A stretch of DNA of 64,000 nucleotides from Kineosporia sp. A_224 (GCF_002198655.1 NZ_MWLN01000191.1:1-64000); one strand, 5' to 3'; counted from the stretch's first letter, positions 32,826 through 42,303 are shown. Numbers and translations: made by a program. Notes: generated by a model from the sequence alone, not told the origin.

Positions 32826-34594
32826 CCGACCTCCCCACGGCTCCGCGCGAACTCGCCCGCGAGGACGAGCGCTACTGCGGCGGTCCAGCTGTAGCCGCCG
32901 TCGCGCAGCGGCGCTCCGCTCAGCGCGTCGAAGTTCTCCGCGAAGCCCCCGTCCCGGCAGGTGCGCAGGAACCGCAGCCCGACATCGTCCGCGAGGTCCG
33001 GGTGTCCGCACGCGCGCAGCCCTTCGGTGACGATGTAGGTCGTCGGCGCCCAGATCGGTCCGCGCCAGTAACCGTCGGGCTCGTACAGCGTGCTCGAGGG
33101 GCTCTCACTCGCCACGCCGTGCTCGGTGAGGTTCGCGAGGGTTTCCGATACGAGGCACTCCCGGACCGCGTCCGGGAGCCGCGCTCCGAGCAGCATGGGC
33201 AGCACGAAGAGCTGGCTCATCCCGCTGCGCCCCGTGACGTCGTCGCCGCCGCGGCGCACGACGAACCGGTCGCCGTCCCAGAGCCTGCCCAGGAACAGGT
33301 CGAGGTGCGCATCCGCTCGCGCGGACCAGGCGCGCGACTCCTCCTGCCGACCGAGCCGTGCGGCGATGTCGGCCAGCACGTCCATCTGAATCACGAGGTA
33401 GGCCGCGAGGTCGGGCGCCGCCGCCGGGAAGCCGACCGCGTCGAAGGCTGCGGAGTTGTCCTGCCCGCTGTCGCAGCCGTGGAAGTACTCGCACAGGCCG
33501 TCGCCGTCGTCGTCGCGGAACCGGAACCACCAGTCGGTCCAGGCCACGAGCGGCGGGTAGACCTGCTCGAGGCCATCCTCGGGCACGGCGCCGGCAGCAA
33601 GCAGCGCCCGCAGTGTCCATCCGTGCACGGGTGGTTTGCAGAACCCCCACATGCGTCCGTTGTCGTGGACGATGTCGGGCAGCATTCCGTCGCGGTGCTG
33701 GTGGTCGAACACGACGAGGAACTGGTCCCAGGCGAGCCCCGGGTCGCCCACGGCGAGACCGAGTGCGACGAAGCAGTTGTCCCACGACCAGATCGCGTTC
33801 ATCCAGTTCTTCGACATGAGGACGCCGGAACGCGTCTGGATCCCCCGGGGTGCGACGGTGTTGGACCAGAGCAGCGCAGCGGCAGCGCGCGCGGTGGGCC
33901 GGAACTCGTCGTCGACCGCGGCGAACCGGCTCAGCCACGACATCAGCTCGGCGGCCACGTCGGCGCGGCACTCGTCGAACGGCCGCCACGCCTCCGGCGC
34001 CGCGTAGCCGGCCTCGTACTGGGTGAGCGCGATCTCGACCGTCCCTCGCGCGTGGGGCCGTGCATCGACAACCTTGCGGTCGAGGGTGTCCGCGGCGCCG
34101 GTGCGCACACGAGGGGCGTCCACACTCAGCTCGCCCGAGATCCGCGTGACTACGTAGTGCGCGTCCTCGCCCATCTGCAGTCGCCACGAGTCGGGCGAAC
34201 GCGGGAAAGCGAGGGCGGCGTCCAGCGGGTCGATGACGCTCTGCTCGAGCCGGATACCCGCGCCGTGCGCGCGCATCCGCATCGTGTTCGTGCCGTCCCA
34301 CGTGATCTCGATGCGACCGTCTCCGACACCGAGCACCAACAGATCCGCTCGAGCGCTCTCGATGGTCGGCTCGACCGCGACGTCGCCCACGAGGCCGCGC
34401 AGGCGGAACACGCCGTTCCAGCGCCACAGCCGCGCACCCGAGACGTCGCACAGGTAGAGCCCCGCCTCGATGTCGTGGTCACGGCCCGGGTGATCGCGCT
34501 TGCCGACGTTCGTCGACAACGTCATGTAGGAGCCACGACGGCTCCAGGCGACCGCAGACAGGTCCAGCTCGGGGAGGACGTCTGAGTGGGTCAT
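32822..34594 (-). CDS. GH63-like (alpha/alpha)6 glycosidase
   Basis: This 590-residue protein shows the GH63/MGH signature in order: MNAIWSWDNCFVALGLA, GMLPDIVHDN, CDSGQDNSAAFD (with a candidate general acid Asp), GYWRGPIWAPT, and GFAENFDALSGAPLRDGGYSWTA (with a candidate base Glu). GH63 members remove glucose or mannose from glucosylated or mannosylated compounds. No signal peptide is seen, so it is an intracellular enzyme. The ATG at 34594 follows AAGGA and lies just after the stop of the ribulokinase remnant, with probable translational coupling. It is co-transcribed with the DUF6259-like gene. Confidence 0.78.
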   Translation of the reverse strand: MTHSDVLPELDLSAVAWSRRGSYMTLSTNVGKRDHPGRDHDIEAGLYLCDVSGARLWRWNGVFRLRGLVGDVAVEPTIESARADLLVLGVGDGRIEITWDGTNTMRMRAHGAGIRLEQSVIDPLDAALAFPRSPDSWRLQMGEDAHYVVTRISGELSVDAPRVRTGAADTLDRKVVDARPHARGTVEIALTQYEAGYAAPEAWRPFDECRADVAAELMSWLSRFAAVDDEFRPTARAAAALLWSNTVAPRGIQTRSGVLMSKNWMNAIWSWDNCFVALGLAVGDPGLAWDQFLVVFDHQHRDGMLPDIVHDNGRMWGFCKPPVHGWTLRALLAAGAVPEDGLEQVYPPLVAWTDWWFRFRDDDGDGLCEYFHGCDSGQDNSAAFDAVGFPAAAPDLAAYLVIQMDVLADIAARLGRQEESRAWSARADAHLDLFLGRLWDGDRFVVRRGGDDVTGRSGMSQLFVLPMLLGARLPDAVRECLVSETLANLTEHGVASESPSSTLYEPDGYWRGPIWAPTTYIVTEGLRACGHPDLADDVGLRFLRTCRDGGFAENFDALSGAPLRDGGYSWTAAVALVLAGEFARSRGEVG

Positions 34595-34596
34595 GG

Positions 34597-34980
34597 TCAC
34601 AGTCCTTGCCCCAGTCGGTGGTACGCCGCGTTGCAGCGCAGTCGGTCGCGCAGACCCTCGGGTGCCGTCCGCGGACCGGGGAGGACGGTGCACGCGGTCG
34701 CGTCGACGCCCACCCCGACGACCTCGGAGGCGTCGGAGGCGTCGACCCCGCGCGTGCGCAACGCGTCCGGCACCGCGCGGGCCCAGCACTGGCGCCAGTC
34801 CGCCGTGTCCTGCGGCACCCGCAGCGGCGGGAGCGCCCGACCTGTCGGGAGGAGGTCGTCGATGACGCCGCATGCGGACTCGTGCACTGCGTTCCCGGGC
34901 TCGCACCCGTCGGCCACGTCCACCACGACGGCACGACCCGACAGCGTGCCGAAGTGGATGCCGATGGTCACCGCGCGCAC
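34597..34980 (-). pseudogene. Decayed ribulokinase (FGGY) N-terminal fragment
   Basis: The frame from GTG 34980 (ribosome site GGAGG) reads VTIGIHFGTLSGRAVVVDV and, later, VGVGVDATACTVLPGPR. These match ribulokinase N-terminal motifs, where IGIDFGTLSGR and GIDFTACTVLP are expected. The first Asp is replaced by His, and the frame stops after 127 residues of a roughly 560-residue enzyme. It cannot be an active kinase. Its ribosome site and stop are kept directly before the GH63-like start, so it may persist only as a leader for coupled translation. Confidence 0.72.
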
Positions 34981-35108
34981 GTGAACCTCCTTGTCCGGTC
35001 CTCCGCAGGGACGGTGCGGGCCGAGACGACTGGCCGGCCCTGCCACGACCCGCACCTCGGCGTCCCGTGTGCCGCGCCCCAAGCCGCGCGCCCTGGCCAC
35101 GTCGCGAG

Positions 35109-35126
35109 GTTAGCGCAAACATCATA
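35109..35126. promoter_or_regulatory. LacI-type operator overlapping cluster motif
   Basis: GTTAGCGCAAACATCA (35109-35124) is the exact reverse complement of 36251-36266. Its centre GTTAGCGCAAAC has LacI-type dyad symmetry around CG. It merges into CATCATA (35120-35126), the half-site of the other locus motif. It sits between the glycosidase operon and lacI. Confidence 0.7.
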
Positions 35127-35218
35127 TGAACCGGAAGACTGTGTGCGGGCGCGCGTCTCAGCAGACGCGTGCTCTACCCTTCGGTCGCCAGCACGCCCAC
35201 GGATGACACGGAGGAGCC

Positions 35219-36253
35219 ATGGATCCGGCCGGCCCCCGGCGTCCCCCGACGCTCGCCGACGTGGCCCGTCTGGCCGGCGTGTCAGCAATGACGGTGTCGC
35301 GCCTCATCAACGAGCAGGGCAAGGTCAGTCGCCCGACCGCCGACCGGGTGCGCCTCGCGATGCAGCAGCTGAGGTACCGACCCAACCCGCTCGCACGAGG
35401 GCTCGCCGGCGGCCGCACACAGACGCTCGGCGTCGTCACCTTCGACACCGCCCAGTACGGGCCTGCCTCTACGCTGCTGGGCATCGAGCGGGCAGCGCGC
35501 GAGCGCGGGTACGGCGTGGCGATCGCGGCGATCGCACGACCGGACCACGACGCGCTGCGCGACGCCGTCCTGTCGCTGCACGACCACCAGGTCGACGGCC
35601 TCGTCGTGATCGCGCCGTTCGTCGCCACCGCCGGCGCGCTACGGGACCTGGAGGGCACAACCCCTGTCGTAGTGGCGGAAGCGGGACATCCGGGAGAGGC
35701 ACCGATCGTCGGGATCGACCAGGGGCACGGTGCCCGTCTGGCCACCCGGCACCTCCTCGGCCTGGGGCACCGGACCGTCCACCACGTCGCCGGCCCGGAC
35801 GACTGGATCGAGTCCCGCTTGCGCGTCGCGGGCTGGCGCGACGAGCTCGCCAGCGCGGCGCTCGCGGCGCCACCCCCGATCGAGACGGACTGGTCGGCGG
35901 CGGCGGGGTACGCCGCAGGCGTGCGCCTGGTCGAGCAGGGCGACGTCACGGCTGTGTTCGCGGCCAACGACCAGATCGCCCTGGGCCTGCTGCACGCCTT
36001 CCACGCGAGAGGCCTCCGAGTCCCGGACGAGGTGAGCATCGTCGGCTTCGACGACACGCCGGAATCGGCGTACTACACGCCAGCCCTCACCACCGTCCGT
36101 CAGGACTTCGGCCGGCTCGGCGAGGTCGCCGTCGCGCTGCTCGACCAGCGCGTCGCCGACCCTTCTCTCGTGGTCGAGAACAAGCAGCTCATCACCCCGA
36201 CCCTCGTGGTGCGCTCCAGCACCGCAGCGCCCCGACACCGAGGGCGTGGCTGA
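35219..36253 (+). CDS. LacI-family transcriptional regulator
   Basis: This 344-residue protein has an N-terminal LacI HTH and hinge: PTLADVARLAGVSAMTVSRLINEQGKVS, then YRPNPLARGLAGGR. A periplasmic-binding-like sugar domain follows (GVVTFDTAQYG, VFAANDQIALGLLHAF, VSIVGFDDTPESAYYTPALTTV). The ATG follows GGAGGAG. Matching operators flank the gene on both sides (35109-35124, 36251-36266), so it probably represses itself, the divergent glycosidase operon and the GH31 gene, releasing on a sugar inducer. Confidence 0.92.
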   Translation: MDPAGPRRPPTLADVARLAGVSAMTVSRLINEQGKVSRPTADRVRLAMQQLRYRPNPLARGLAGGRTQTLGVVTFDTAQYGPASTLLGIERAARERGYGVAIAAIARPDHDALRDAVLSLHDHQVDGLVVIAPFVATAGALRDLEGTTPVVVAEAGHPGEAPIVGIDQGHGARLATRHLLGLGHRTVHHVAGPDDWIESRLRVAGWRDELASAALAAPPPIETDWSAAAGYAAGVRLVEQGDVTAVFAANDQIALGLLHAFHARGLRVPDEVSIVGFDDTPESAYYTPALTTVRQDFGRLGEVAVALLDQRVADPSLVVENKQLITPTLVVRSSTAAPRHRGRG

Positions 36254-36266
36254 TGTTTGCGCTAAC
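36251..36266. promoter_or_regulatory. LacI-type operator upstream of the GH31 gene
   Basis: TGATGTTTGCGCTAAC begins at the lacI stop codon and inversely repeats 35109-35124 exactly. The centre GTTTGCGCTAAC is an imperfect LacI-type palindrome. It lies 69 bp before the GH31 start. Confidence 0.7.
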
Positions 36267-36334
36267 AGAGCGGCTCTGCCAGCCTCAGCGCGACGCCGCG
36301 ACCGTCGGCGCGCGATCACGACTAGGAGAACCTC

Positions 36335-38347
36335 ATGCGCTTCGAGCGGCGGACCACCGGCGTGACGGTGCGGTTGGCCGGCGAGACGCTGCGCATCGAC
36401 GCCTGGGGCGCCGACACCCTGCGCGTGCGCGGCGCGGTCGAACCCGAACCGACCGAGGTCGCACAGGCCGTCGTGTCGTCGCCGACGCAGGCGCGCGTCG
36501 AGTTCGACGAGCGCACGGGGTCGCTGCGCGTCGCCAGCGGATCCCTGTGCGCTGTCGTCGAGCGGTCTGGACGACTCACCTTCGAAGGACGCGACGGAGT
36601 GCTCCTGGGCGAGCCCGCGTTCGACCCGGACGAGCCGCCCCTGCGTCCGCACCGGTGGTACCCCGTCCTCGCCGACGGCCGCCACGGTGCGGAGGCGACC
36701 TTCGCCGCTCACGACGAGGAGCGCTTCTACGGCCTAGGTCAGCACACGCTGGGTCGACTGGATCTCAAGGGCTGCGTCGTCGACCTGTGGCAGCGCAACA
36801 GCCAGGTGGCCGTGCCCGCGCTTGTCTCGTCGCGCGGCTACGGCCTGCTCTGGAACTCGCCCGCGGTCGGACGTGTCGAGCTCGGCGCCAACCACACACG
36901 GTGGGTGGCCCACCGGGCGGCGCAGCTCGACTACGTGGTCTACGCCGGGGAGACGCCGGCCGATGTGCTGCGGCGGTACCACGACCTCACCGGGTATCCG
37001 CCGCCTCTACCGCGGTGGGCGAGCGGATACTGGCAGAGCAACAGCTACTACACCTCGCAGGACGAGCTGCTGTCGGTGGCGCGGGAGCATCTCGCGCGTG
37101 ACCTTCCCTTGACGGCGATGTTCGTCGACTACATGCACTGGACGCGTCTCGGCGAGTGGGAGTGGGACGCCGAGGCGTGGCCCGACCCCGCCGCGATGGT
37201 TGCTGAGCTCGATGCCGCCGGCGTACGGCTCATGGTGGCGGTGTGGCCGCACGTGAGCCCGCGCAGCAAGCACTTCGGCCACCTGCACGACAACGGACTG
37301 CTCGTCGGTTCTGCGGACGGCGGCCCGGCACTGTTCTCCTTCGCCGATCGTGAGGCACCCGAGGGAGTCGCCCTCGCGCTGCTCGATCTCTCGAACCCTG
37401 CGGCCCGCCGCTTCTACTGGGAGCGGATCGAGGAGGGCTACCACCGGATCGGTGTGCGCGCGTTCTGGCTCGACGCCTGCGAGCCCGAGCTGACGGCCGG
37501 CCGCGGTGCGCTGTTCGAGGATTCGGCGCGCTACCACCTGGGCCACGGGACCGAGGTGTCGAGCATGTACCCACTGCTCGACGCGCAGGCTGTCCGGGAG
37601 GGGCTCGACGGCGTCGACGACACCGAGTCGATGCTCCTTGTCCGGTCGGCCTGGGCCGGCAGCCAGCGCTATGGCGCCGCCGTGTGGTCGGGTGACGTGC
37701 AGTCGACGTGGGAGAGCCTCCGGCTGCAGGTCGGGGCCGGGCTCAACATGATGGTGAGCGGCATACCGTGGTGGACGTCGGACATCGGCGGCTTCTTCGG
37801 GGCCGACCGGGACAGCGATGACTTCCGCGAGCTGCTCGTGCGATGGTTCCAGTTCGCGGTCTTCTGGCCGGTGCTGAGGATGCACGGAAACCGTCACCCG
37901 GACTTCTTCGGCGCCGGCATCTTCTCAGCCGGTGGACCCAACGAGGTGTGGTCGTTCGGCGAGCCGGCCTACCAGATCATGCGGGGGCTGCTCGCATTCA
38001 GGGAGCGGTTGCGTCCCTACCTGCACGACGTTCTCGACGTGACGGCCAGCGAGGGCACACCACCGGTACGACCGATGTGGTTCCAGCACCCCGACGACGT
38101 GGTCGCTGTCGGGATCTCGGACCAGTTCCTGCTGGGACCCGACCTGCTCGTCGCCCCCGTGACCGACGCAGGCGTGCGCAGCCGGAAGGTCTACCTGCCG
38201 GACGGTTCGTCCTGGCGCGACCCGCGCGCGGGGACGACCCATGACGGGGGCCGATGGGTGAACGTCGAGGCCCCGATCGACGTGGTGCCGGTCTTCGTCC
38301 GAGTGGGCGGCGCGCTGCAGATGGACGCGAGCTGGTTCGTGGGCTGA
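36335..38347 (+). CDS. GH31 alpha-glycosidase (alpha-glucosidase/alpha-xylosidase type)
   Basis: This 670-residue protein has an N-terminal beta-sandwich (EERFYGLGQHTLGRLDLKG) and a barrel carrying nucleophile Asp380 in AFWLDACEPE and acid/base Asp454 in VWSGDVQSTW. These match GH31 consensus, together with NMMVSGIPWWTSDIGGFFG and RMHGNRHPD. The ATG follows AGGAG. With no signal peptide, it should cleave imported alpha-linked oligosaccharides from the non-reducing end. Control by the adjacent LacI is likely. Confidence 0.88.
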   Translation: MRFERRTTGVTVRLAGETLRIDAWGADTLRVRGAVEPEPTEVAQAVVSSPTQARVEFDERTGSLRVASGSLCAVVERSGRLTFEGRDGVLLGEPAFDPDEPPLRPHRWYPVLADGRHGAEATFAAHDEERFYGLGQHTLGRLDLKGCVVDLWQRNSQVAVPALVSSRGYGLLWNSPAVGRVELGANHTRWVAHRAAQLDYVVYAGETPADVLRRYHDLTGYPPPLPRWASGYWQSNSYYTSQDELLSVAREHLARDLPLTAMFVDYMHWTRLGEWEWDAEAWPDPAAMVAELDAAGVRLMVAVWPHVSPRSKHFGHLHDNGLLVGSADGGPALFSFADREAPEGVALALLDLSNPAARRFYWERIEEGYHRIGVRAFWLDACEPELTAGRGALFEDSARYHLGHGTEVSSMYPLLDAQAVREGLDGVDDTESMLLVRSAWAGSQRYGAAVWSGDVQSTWESLRLQVGAGLNMMVSGIPWWTSDIGGFFGADRDSDDFRELLVRWFQFAVFWPVLRMHGNRHPDFFGAGIFSAGGPNEVWSFGEPAYQIMRGLLAFRERLRPYLHDVLDVTASEGTPPVRPMWFQHPDDVVAVGISDQFLLGPDLLVAPVTDAGVRSRKVYLPDGSSWRDPRAGTTHDGGRWVNVEAPIDVVPVFVRVGGALQMDASWFVG

Positions 38348-39634
38348 TCAGCGTTCAGACGATCCCCGCCGTGCGCCCAGCTGACGCACCTGCGCCTCGA
38401 GGAGGGCGAGCGGCGGCATGGCCGCGAGACCGGCGGCCACCCACAGCACAGGTGCGATGCCGAATGCGTCGACCAGCGGTCCTGCGGCCACCAGTGCCAG
38501 CGGCGAGAGCGCGAAGGAACCGAGCCAGTCGAAGGCGGACACACGCGAGAGCGCCTCGTGGGGCACGTAGCGCTGCAGCGAGGTGTCCCACAGCACGGAG
38601 AAGACGTCGAGCGCGACTCCGGCCACGAAGGCTGAACCGGCAATGACAAGCATCGACGTCGGGACTGCAAGCGCAGCAAGGGGAAGGGCGAAGAGCCCGA
38701 GAGCGGGCATGGCCACGACCAGGGGACGGTGCACACGGATCCGGACGGCCACGAAGGCTCCTAGGACGGTGCCCAGGGCCAGCGCCGACGAGATGGTCGC
38801 CCAGGCGGTGGCACCGCCGAGCGACGCTTTCGACTGCAGCGGGCCGAGGACTCCGAGGGCCGCTCCGACTCCCAGGTTCGACACGGCCCCGAGGATCACG
38901 ATCACGACGACCCACCGACGGCTGCGGAACTCGCGCCAGCCCTCTCGGAAGTCCCCGAGCGGACGCGACGCGGCTGCGCGGGGCACTGAGTGGCGAGGTG
39001 GCACCCACGCGATGAGTGCGGCCGCCGTCACGCTCGCCAGCCCGCTGCCGGTGATCGCCACACCCGCCCCGAGGGACGCCACCAGCACACCGCTGAGCGC
39101 TGCCCCCAGGATGCGCGCGACATTCACGGAGAAGCGCAGCAGGGCGTTGACCGACTGCAGCTGCTCCGGCGCCGCGACCTCCGGGACGAATCCGGTGAAC
39201 GCGGGGTAGAAGAACCCCGTGGCGGCGCCACCGCCGGCGGCGAGGATCGCGAGTTGGAGCACCGTGGCGTGACCGAGGAGCACCAGCGTCCCCATGACCA
39301 GCGTCGCCGCACCAGCCGCCAGCTCCGCCGCGGTCATGAGCCGTCGCCGACTCGTTCGGTCAGCGACCACGCCGCCCGGCAACAGCGCCAGGACCTGTCC
39401 ACCGACAGCGGCGGCCACCACCGCGCCGAGCGTCGACGCCGAGGTGTCGGTCATCCCCAGCACGGCGAACGCCAGTGCGGTGGGCAGCAGGCTAGATCCG
39501 AGAAGTGCCGCGAAACGAGCAGCGGCAAGTCGACGGACCGCGGGGTCGCACAGCGGCAGCAGAAGGGGCCACCGAGGATCCCGTGCGGCGGTCAAGGCCG
39601 GGTCACCTCCGCCCGGCCCGCGGTCACGACCCAA
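38348..39634 (-). CDS. MFS transporter
   Basis: This protein of up to 428 residues has about 12 predicted membrane helices. It contains the MFS loop GGVVADRTSRRRLMTAAEL (G-x-x-x-D-R-x-x-R-R motif A) and a mid-protein cytoplasmic region REGWREFRSRRW, typical of MFS_3/enterobactin-exporter-like proteins. The start is uncertain: GTG 39634 overlaps the SMP-30 gene by 11 bp, and a TTG at 39595 would remove 13 residues. It may export or import a small sugar-derived compound. Confidence 0.82.
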   Translation of the reverse strand: MGRDRGPGGGDPALTAARDPRWPLLLPLCDPAVRRLAAARFAALLGSSLLPTALAFAVLGMTDTSASTLGAVVAAAVGGQVLALLPGGVVADRTSRRRLMTAAELAAGAATLVMGTLVLLGHATVLQLAILAAGGGAATGFFYPAFTGFVPEVAAPEQLQSVNALLRFSVNVARILGAALSGVLVASLGAGVAITGSGLASVTAAALIAWVPPRHSVPRAAASRPLGDFREGWREFRSRRWVVVIVILGAVSNLGVGAALGVLGPLQSKASLGGATAWATISSALALGTVLGAFVAVRIRVHRPLVVAMPALGLFALPLAALAVPTSMLVIAGSAFVAGVALDVFSVLWDTSLQRYVPHEALSRVSAFDWLGSFALSPLALVAAGPLVDAFGIAPVLWVAAGLAAMPPLALLEAQVRQLGARRGSSER

Positions 39635-40520
39635 GCCCCAGGGACACCGGATCGACAGCCACGGTGGGGCTCCCGACCACGTCGGTCGCCACGACGAAGG
39701 TGGCCCCGGCCAGCGGCTGCTCGTCGAGTTCGGTGGCCGAGAGCTCGTACGCCGCCGTCGTGACGTAGAGCTCGGTGAGCGACGACCCGCCGAAGCAGAC
39801 GCTGGCCGCCTGTGTCACGGGGAGATCCACGACGGCCACGAGCTCGCCGTCGGGCGAGTACCGGCGTACGGCGCTGCCGCCCCAGAGAGCGACCCAGACG
39901 CCTCCCTCGGAGTCGACCGTCATGCCGTCGGGACTCCCATCACCGTGATCGATGGCCACCCACGGACGCCGGCCGGCGGCCGCACCCGTCTCTAGGTCGT
40001 AGTCGAAGACGTCGATCCGCCCGGTCGCGGTGTCGATGAAGTACATCCTCGATCCGTCCGGGCTCCAGCCGGTGCCGTTCGCGATGGTGCATCCGGGTGC
40101 GACGGCGACCGGCCCGGAGGGCGTGAAGGAGTAGAGCGTCGAACGACCGGGCGCGTAGTCGTACGCCATCGTCCCGCCCCACAGGCGACCGCGGGGATCG
40201 CACTTCGCGTCGTTCATCCGCACGGTGTGGTCGTCCGCCTCGAGGGGCACGACGAGCGTGGAGTTCGTGTCGTCCCAGGAGTACGTGTGGACGCCGTCCT
40301 CCATCGCGAGGACGAGACCGCCCGTGGCGGAGGGGATCACTGCCCCCGTCGGCAGTGCGACGGATCGGCGCGCGACCTGACCGGACACCGGGTCGAGCCG
40401 GTAGAGGTCGCCCGGCGTCACGTCGACGAACCACAGCACCCCGTCGCGGCCGTCCCACGCGGGGCCTTCGCCGACATCCGCGCGGACCGCCGCGGCGACC
40501 TCCCAGCCGTAGGCGCTCAC
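39624..40520 (-). CDS. SMP-30/gluconolactonase-family sugar lactonase
   Basis: This 298-residue six-bladed beta-propeller has the family's metal ligands: Glu in GEGPAWD (about residue 18), Asn in MNDAKCDPRGRLWGGTM, Asn in NGTGWSPDGSRMYF and Asp in SPDGMTVDSEGGVWVAL. It would hydrolyse an aldonolactone to the aldonic acid, the step before the IlvD/Edd dehydratase (46721). Its stop overlaps the MFS start and its start overlaps the kinase stop, so it belongs to one operon with the kinase and aldolase. Confidence 0.88.
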   Translation of the reverse strand: MSAYGWEVAAAVRADVGEGPAWDGRDGVLWFVDVTPGDLYRLDPVSGQVARRSVALPTGAVIPSATGGLVLAMEDGVHTYSWDDTNSTLVVPLEADDHTVRMNDAKCDPRGRLWGGTMAYDYAPGRSTLYSFTPSGPVAVAPGCTIANGTGWSPDGSRMYFIDTATGRIDVFDYDLETGAAAGRRPWVAIDHGDGSPDGMTVDSEGGVWVALWGGSAVRRYSPDGELVAVVDLPVTQAASVCFGGSSLTELYVTTAAYELSATELDEQPLAGATFVVATDVVGSPTVAVDPVSLGLGS

Positions 40521-41617
40521 CGCTGGACTCTCGCGGATCCCCCGGCAGCAAGGCTCTCGACCTCGGACCGGCTCGCCATCGACGTGTCTCCGGGAGTCGT
40601 CATGGCCAGCGCACCGTGCGCCGCCCCCAGCTCGACCGCCTCCAGCAGCGAGCGCCCCTCGAGCAGACCGAACGCGAGACCCGACGCGAACGAGTCACCA
40701 CCACCCACCCGATCGAGGATGGCGAGCTCCCGACGGTTCGTCGCCCTCGCGAACCCCGCGGCCGCCGACCAGGCGACCGCTCCCCAGCCGTTGACCGAGG
40801 CCGTGTGCACCTCACGCAGCGTCGTGGCCACCACCTCGAGCTGCGGGAACGCCGCGGTCACCGACGCGATCATCGCCTCGAAGTGCGACGGGTCGAGCGC
40901 GGTGAGAGCGTCGTTGACGCCGTCAACCTCGAAGCCGAGAGCGCTGGTGAAGTCCTCCTCGTTCCCGAACAGCACGTCGACGAGCGCGACGAGCCGCCGG
41001 TTCACCTCCTGCGCGCGAGCCTGACCGCCCTGCTCGCGCCAGATGCTCGGGCGGTAGTTCAGGTCGTACGACACGACGGTGCCGTGGGCGCGTGCCGCCG
41101 TCATCGCCGCCTCGGCGACCTCGGCGGTCGCTGCCGAGAGCCCGGCGAAGATGCCGCCCGTGTGCAGCCAACGCACGCCGTCCACCCCGAAGAGGCGGTC
41201 CCAGTCGACGTCGTCGGGGGCCAGCGCGGCGGTGGCGCTGTGCGCCCGGTCGGACACCCCCAACGCGCCACGTACCCCAAAACCGCGCTCGGTGAAGTTC
41301 AGTGCGTTGCGGTTCTCACGCCCGATCCCGTCGGCCTCCTTCCACACGAGGTAAGCCGTATCGACGCCGCCCTGCAGGATGAGGTCCTCCAGGAGCAGCC
41401 CCACCTCGTTGTCACCGAGCGCCGTGACGACGGCCGTGCGCTGGCCGAACGCGCGCCGCAGACCTCTGGCGACGTTGTACTCGCCACCGCCCTCCGAGGC
41501 TCGGAAGCTGCGCGCCGTGCGTACCCGACCCTCGCCCGGGTCGAGCCGCAGCATGACCTCGCCCAGTGCGACGGCGTCGTACCGGCATTCGTCGATCGCG
41601 CGGAGCGTGAGGGTCAT
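40517..41617 (-). CDS. PfkB-family carbohydrate kinase (probable 2-keto-3-deoxygluconate kinase)
   Basis: This 366-residue ribokinase-fold protein starts with YDAVALGEVMLRLDPG and EGGGEYNVARGLRRAFG. It ends with the PfkB signature 2, ILDRVGGGDSFASGLAFGLL, including the catalytic Asp. The pairing with a KDPG-type aldolase (ATGA overlap at 41614) and a lactonase makes KDG kinase the best call: KDG plus ATP gives KDPG. Other ketoses remain possible. Confidence 0.82.
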   Translation of the reverse strand: MTLTLRAIDECRYDAVALGEVMLRLDPGEGRVRTARSFRASEGGGEYNVARGLRRAFGQRTAVVTALGDNEVGLLLEDLILQGGVDTAYLVWKEADGIGRENRNALNFTERGFGVRGALGVSDRAHSATAALAPDDVDWDRLFGVDGVRWLHTGGIFAGLSAATAEVAEAAMTAARAHGTVVSYDLNYRPSIWREQGGQARAQEVNRRLVALVDVLFGNEEDFTSALGFEVDGVNDALTALDPSHFEAMIASVTAAFPQLEVVATTLREVHTASVNGWGAVAWSAAAGFARATNRRELAILDRVGGGDSFASGLAFGLLEGRSLLEAVELGAAHGALAMTTPGDTSMASRSEVESLAAGGSARVQR

Positions 41618-42252
41618 GAAAAGCTCCTGAGCTCGGCGGCGTCGCGGGCGAGCTGCCCGATCCGGGGCCAGTCGTGGGCAGCGACGAGGCCGGCGGGAAC
41701 CATCCAGCTCCCTCCGATCGCGGCGACAGCGGGGATGTCGAGGTACTCGCGCGCGTTGTCGCGCGAGACACCACCCGTGGGGAGGAAGGTCATGTCCGGC
41801 CAGACCGACGACAGCGCGCGGACGAACCCTGCCCCACCGAGGTGCGCGACGGGGAAGACCTTGACCCAGCGCAGACCAAGAGCGCGCGCGGCCATGACCT
41901 CGGTGGGCGTCGCGACACCCGGCAGAACCGGCACACCGGCCTCCTGGCAGATGCGCACGACGCCTTCGTCGAGGCCGGGCGAGACGACGAAGCGGACGCC
42001 GGCCTCGAGTACGCTCTCAGCGTCGCGGACCGTGGTCACGGTGCCGGCGCCGAGCACTCCCGCGCTGCGCGCAGCCGCGAGCGCGTCCAGCGCGGCCGGT
42101 GTCCGAAGGGTGATCTCTACGTAGCGCAGACCAGCAGCGGCGAGGGCGCCCACGAGCTCGGGGGCCGTCGCGGCGTCGGTGACCGTGACCACCGGTACGA
42201 CGCCGACGTGGCGCAGACCGTCGAGCACCAGCTGCTCGGAGCCCTCAGGCAC
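41614..42252 (-). CDS. eda: KDPG/KHG aldolase (2-keto-3-deoxy-6-phosphogluconate aldolase)
   Basis: This 212-residue trimeric class I aldolase has catalytic Glu in YVEITLRTPAAL, GAGTV, FVVSPGLDEGV, the Schiff-base lysine in RWVKVFPV, and FLPTGGVS for phosphate binding. The GTG at 42252 follows GAGGAGG. It cleaves KDPG to pyruvate and glyceraldehyde-3-phosphate, completing the Entner-Doudoroff-like branch. It is the first gene of the minus-strand operon, divergent from the GntR at 42389. Confidence 0.9.
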   Translation of the reverse strand: MPEGSEQLVLDGLRHVGVVPVVTVTDAATAPELVGALAAAGLRYVEITLRTPAALDALAAARSAGVLGAGTVTTVRDAESVLEAGVRFVVSPGLDEGVVRICQEAGVPVLPGVATPTEVMAARALGLRWVKVFPVAHLGGAGFVRALSSVWPDMTFLPTGGVSRDNAREYLDIPAVAAIGGSWMVPAGLVAAHDWPRIGQLARDAAELRSFS

Positions 42253-42287
42253 CGTGGACCTCCTCGGGATCAATGGCGACGACCTAA

Positions 42288-42303
42288 GATAGTACGTATG
42301 ATC
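42288..42303. promoter_or_regulatory. Operator-like dyad between eda and gntR
   Basis: GATAGTA-CG-TATGATC (42288-42303) resembles the dyad at 44569 and lies in the divergent promoter region. It is likely a target of the adjacent FCD-GntR. Confidence 0.55.
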
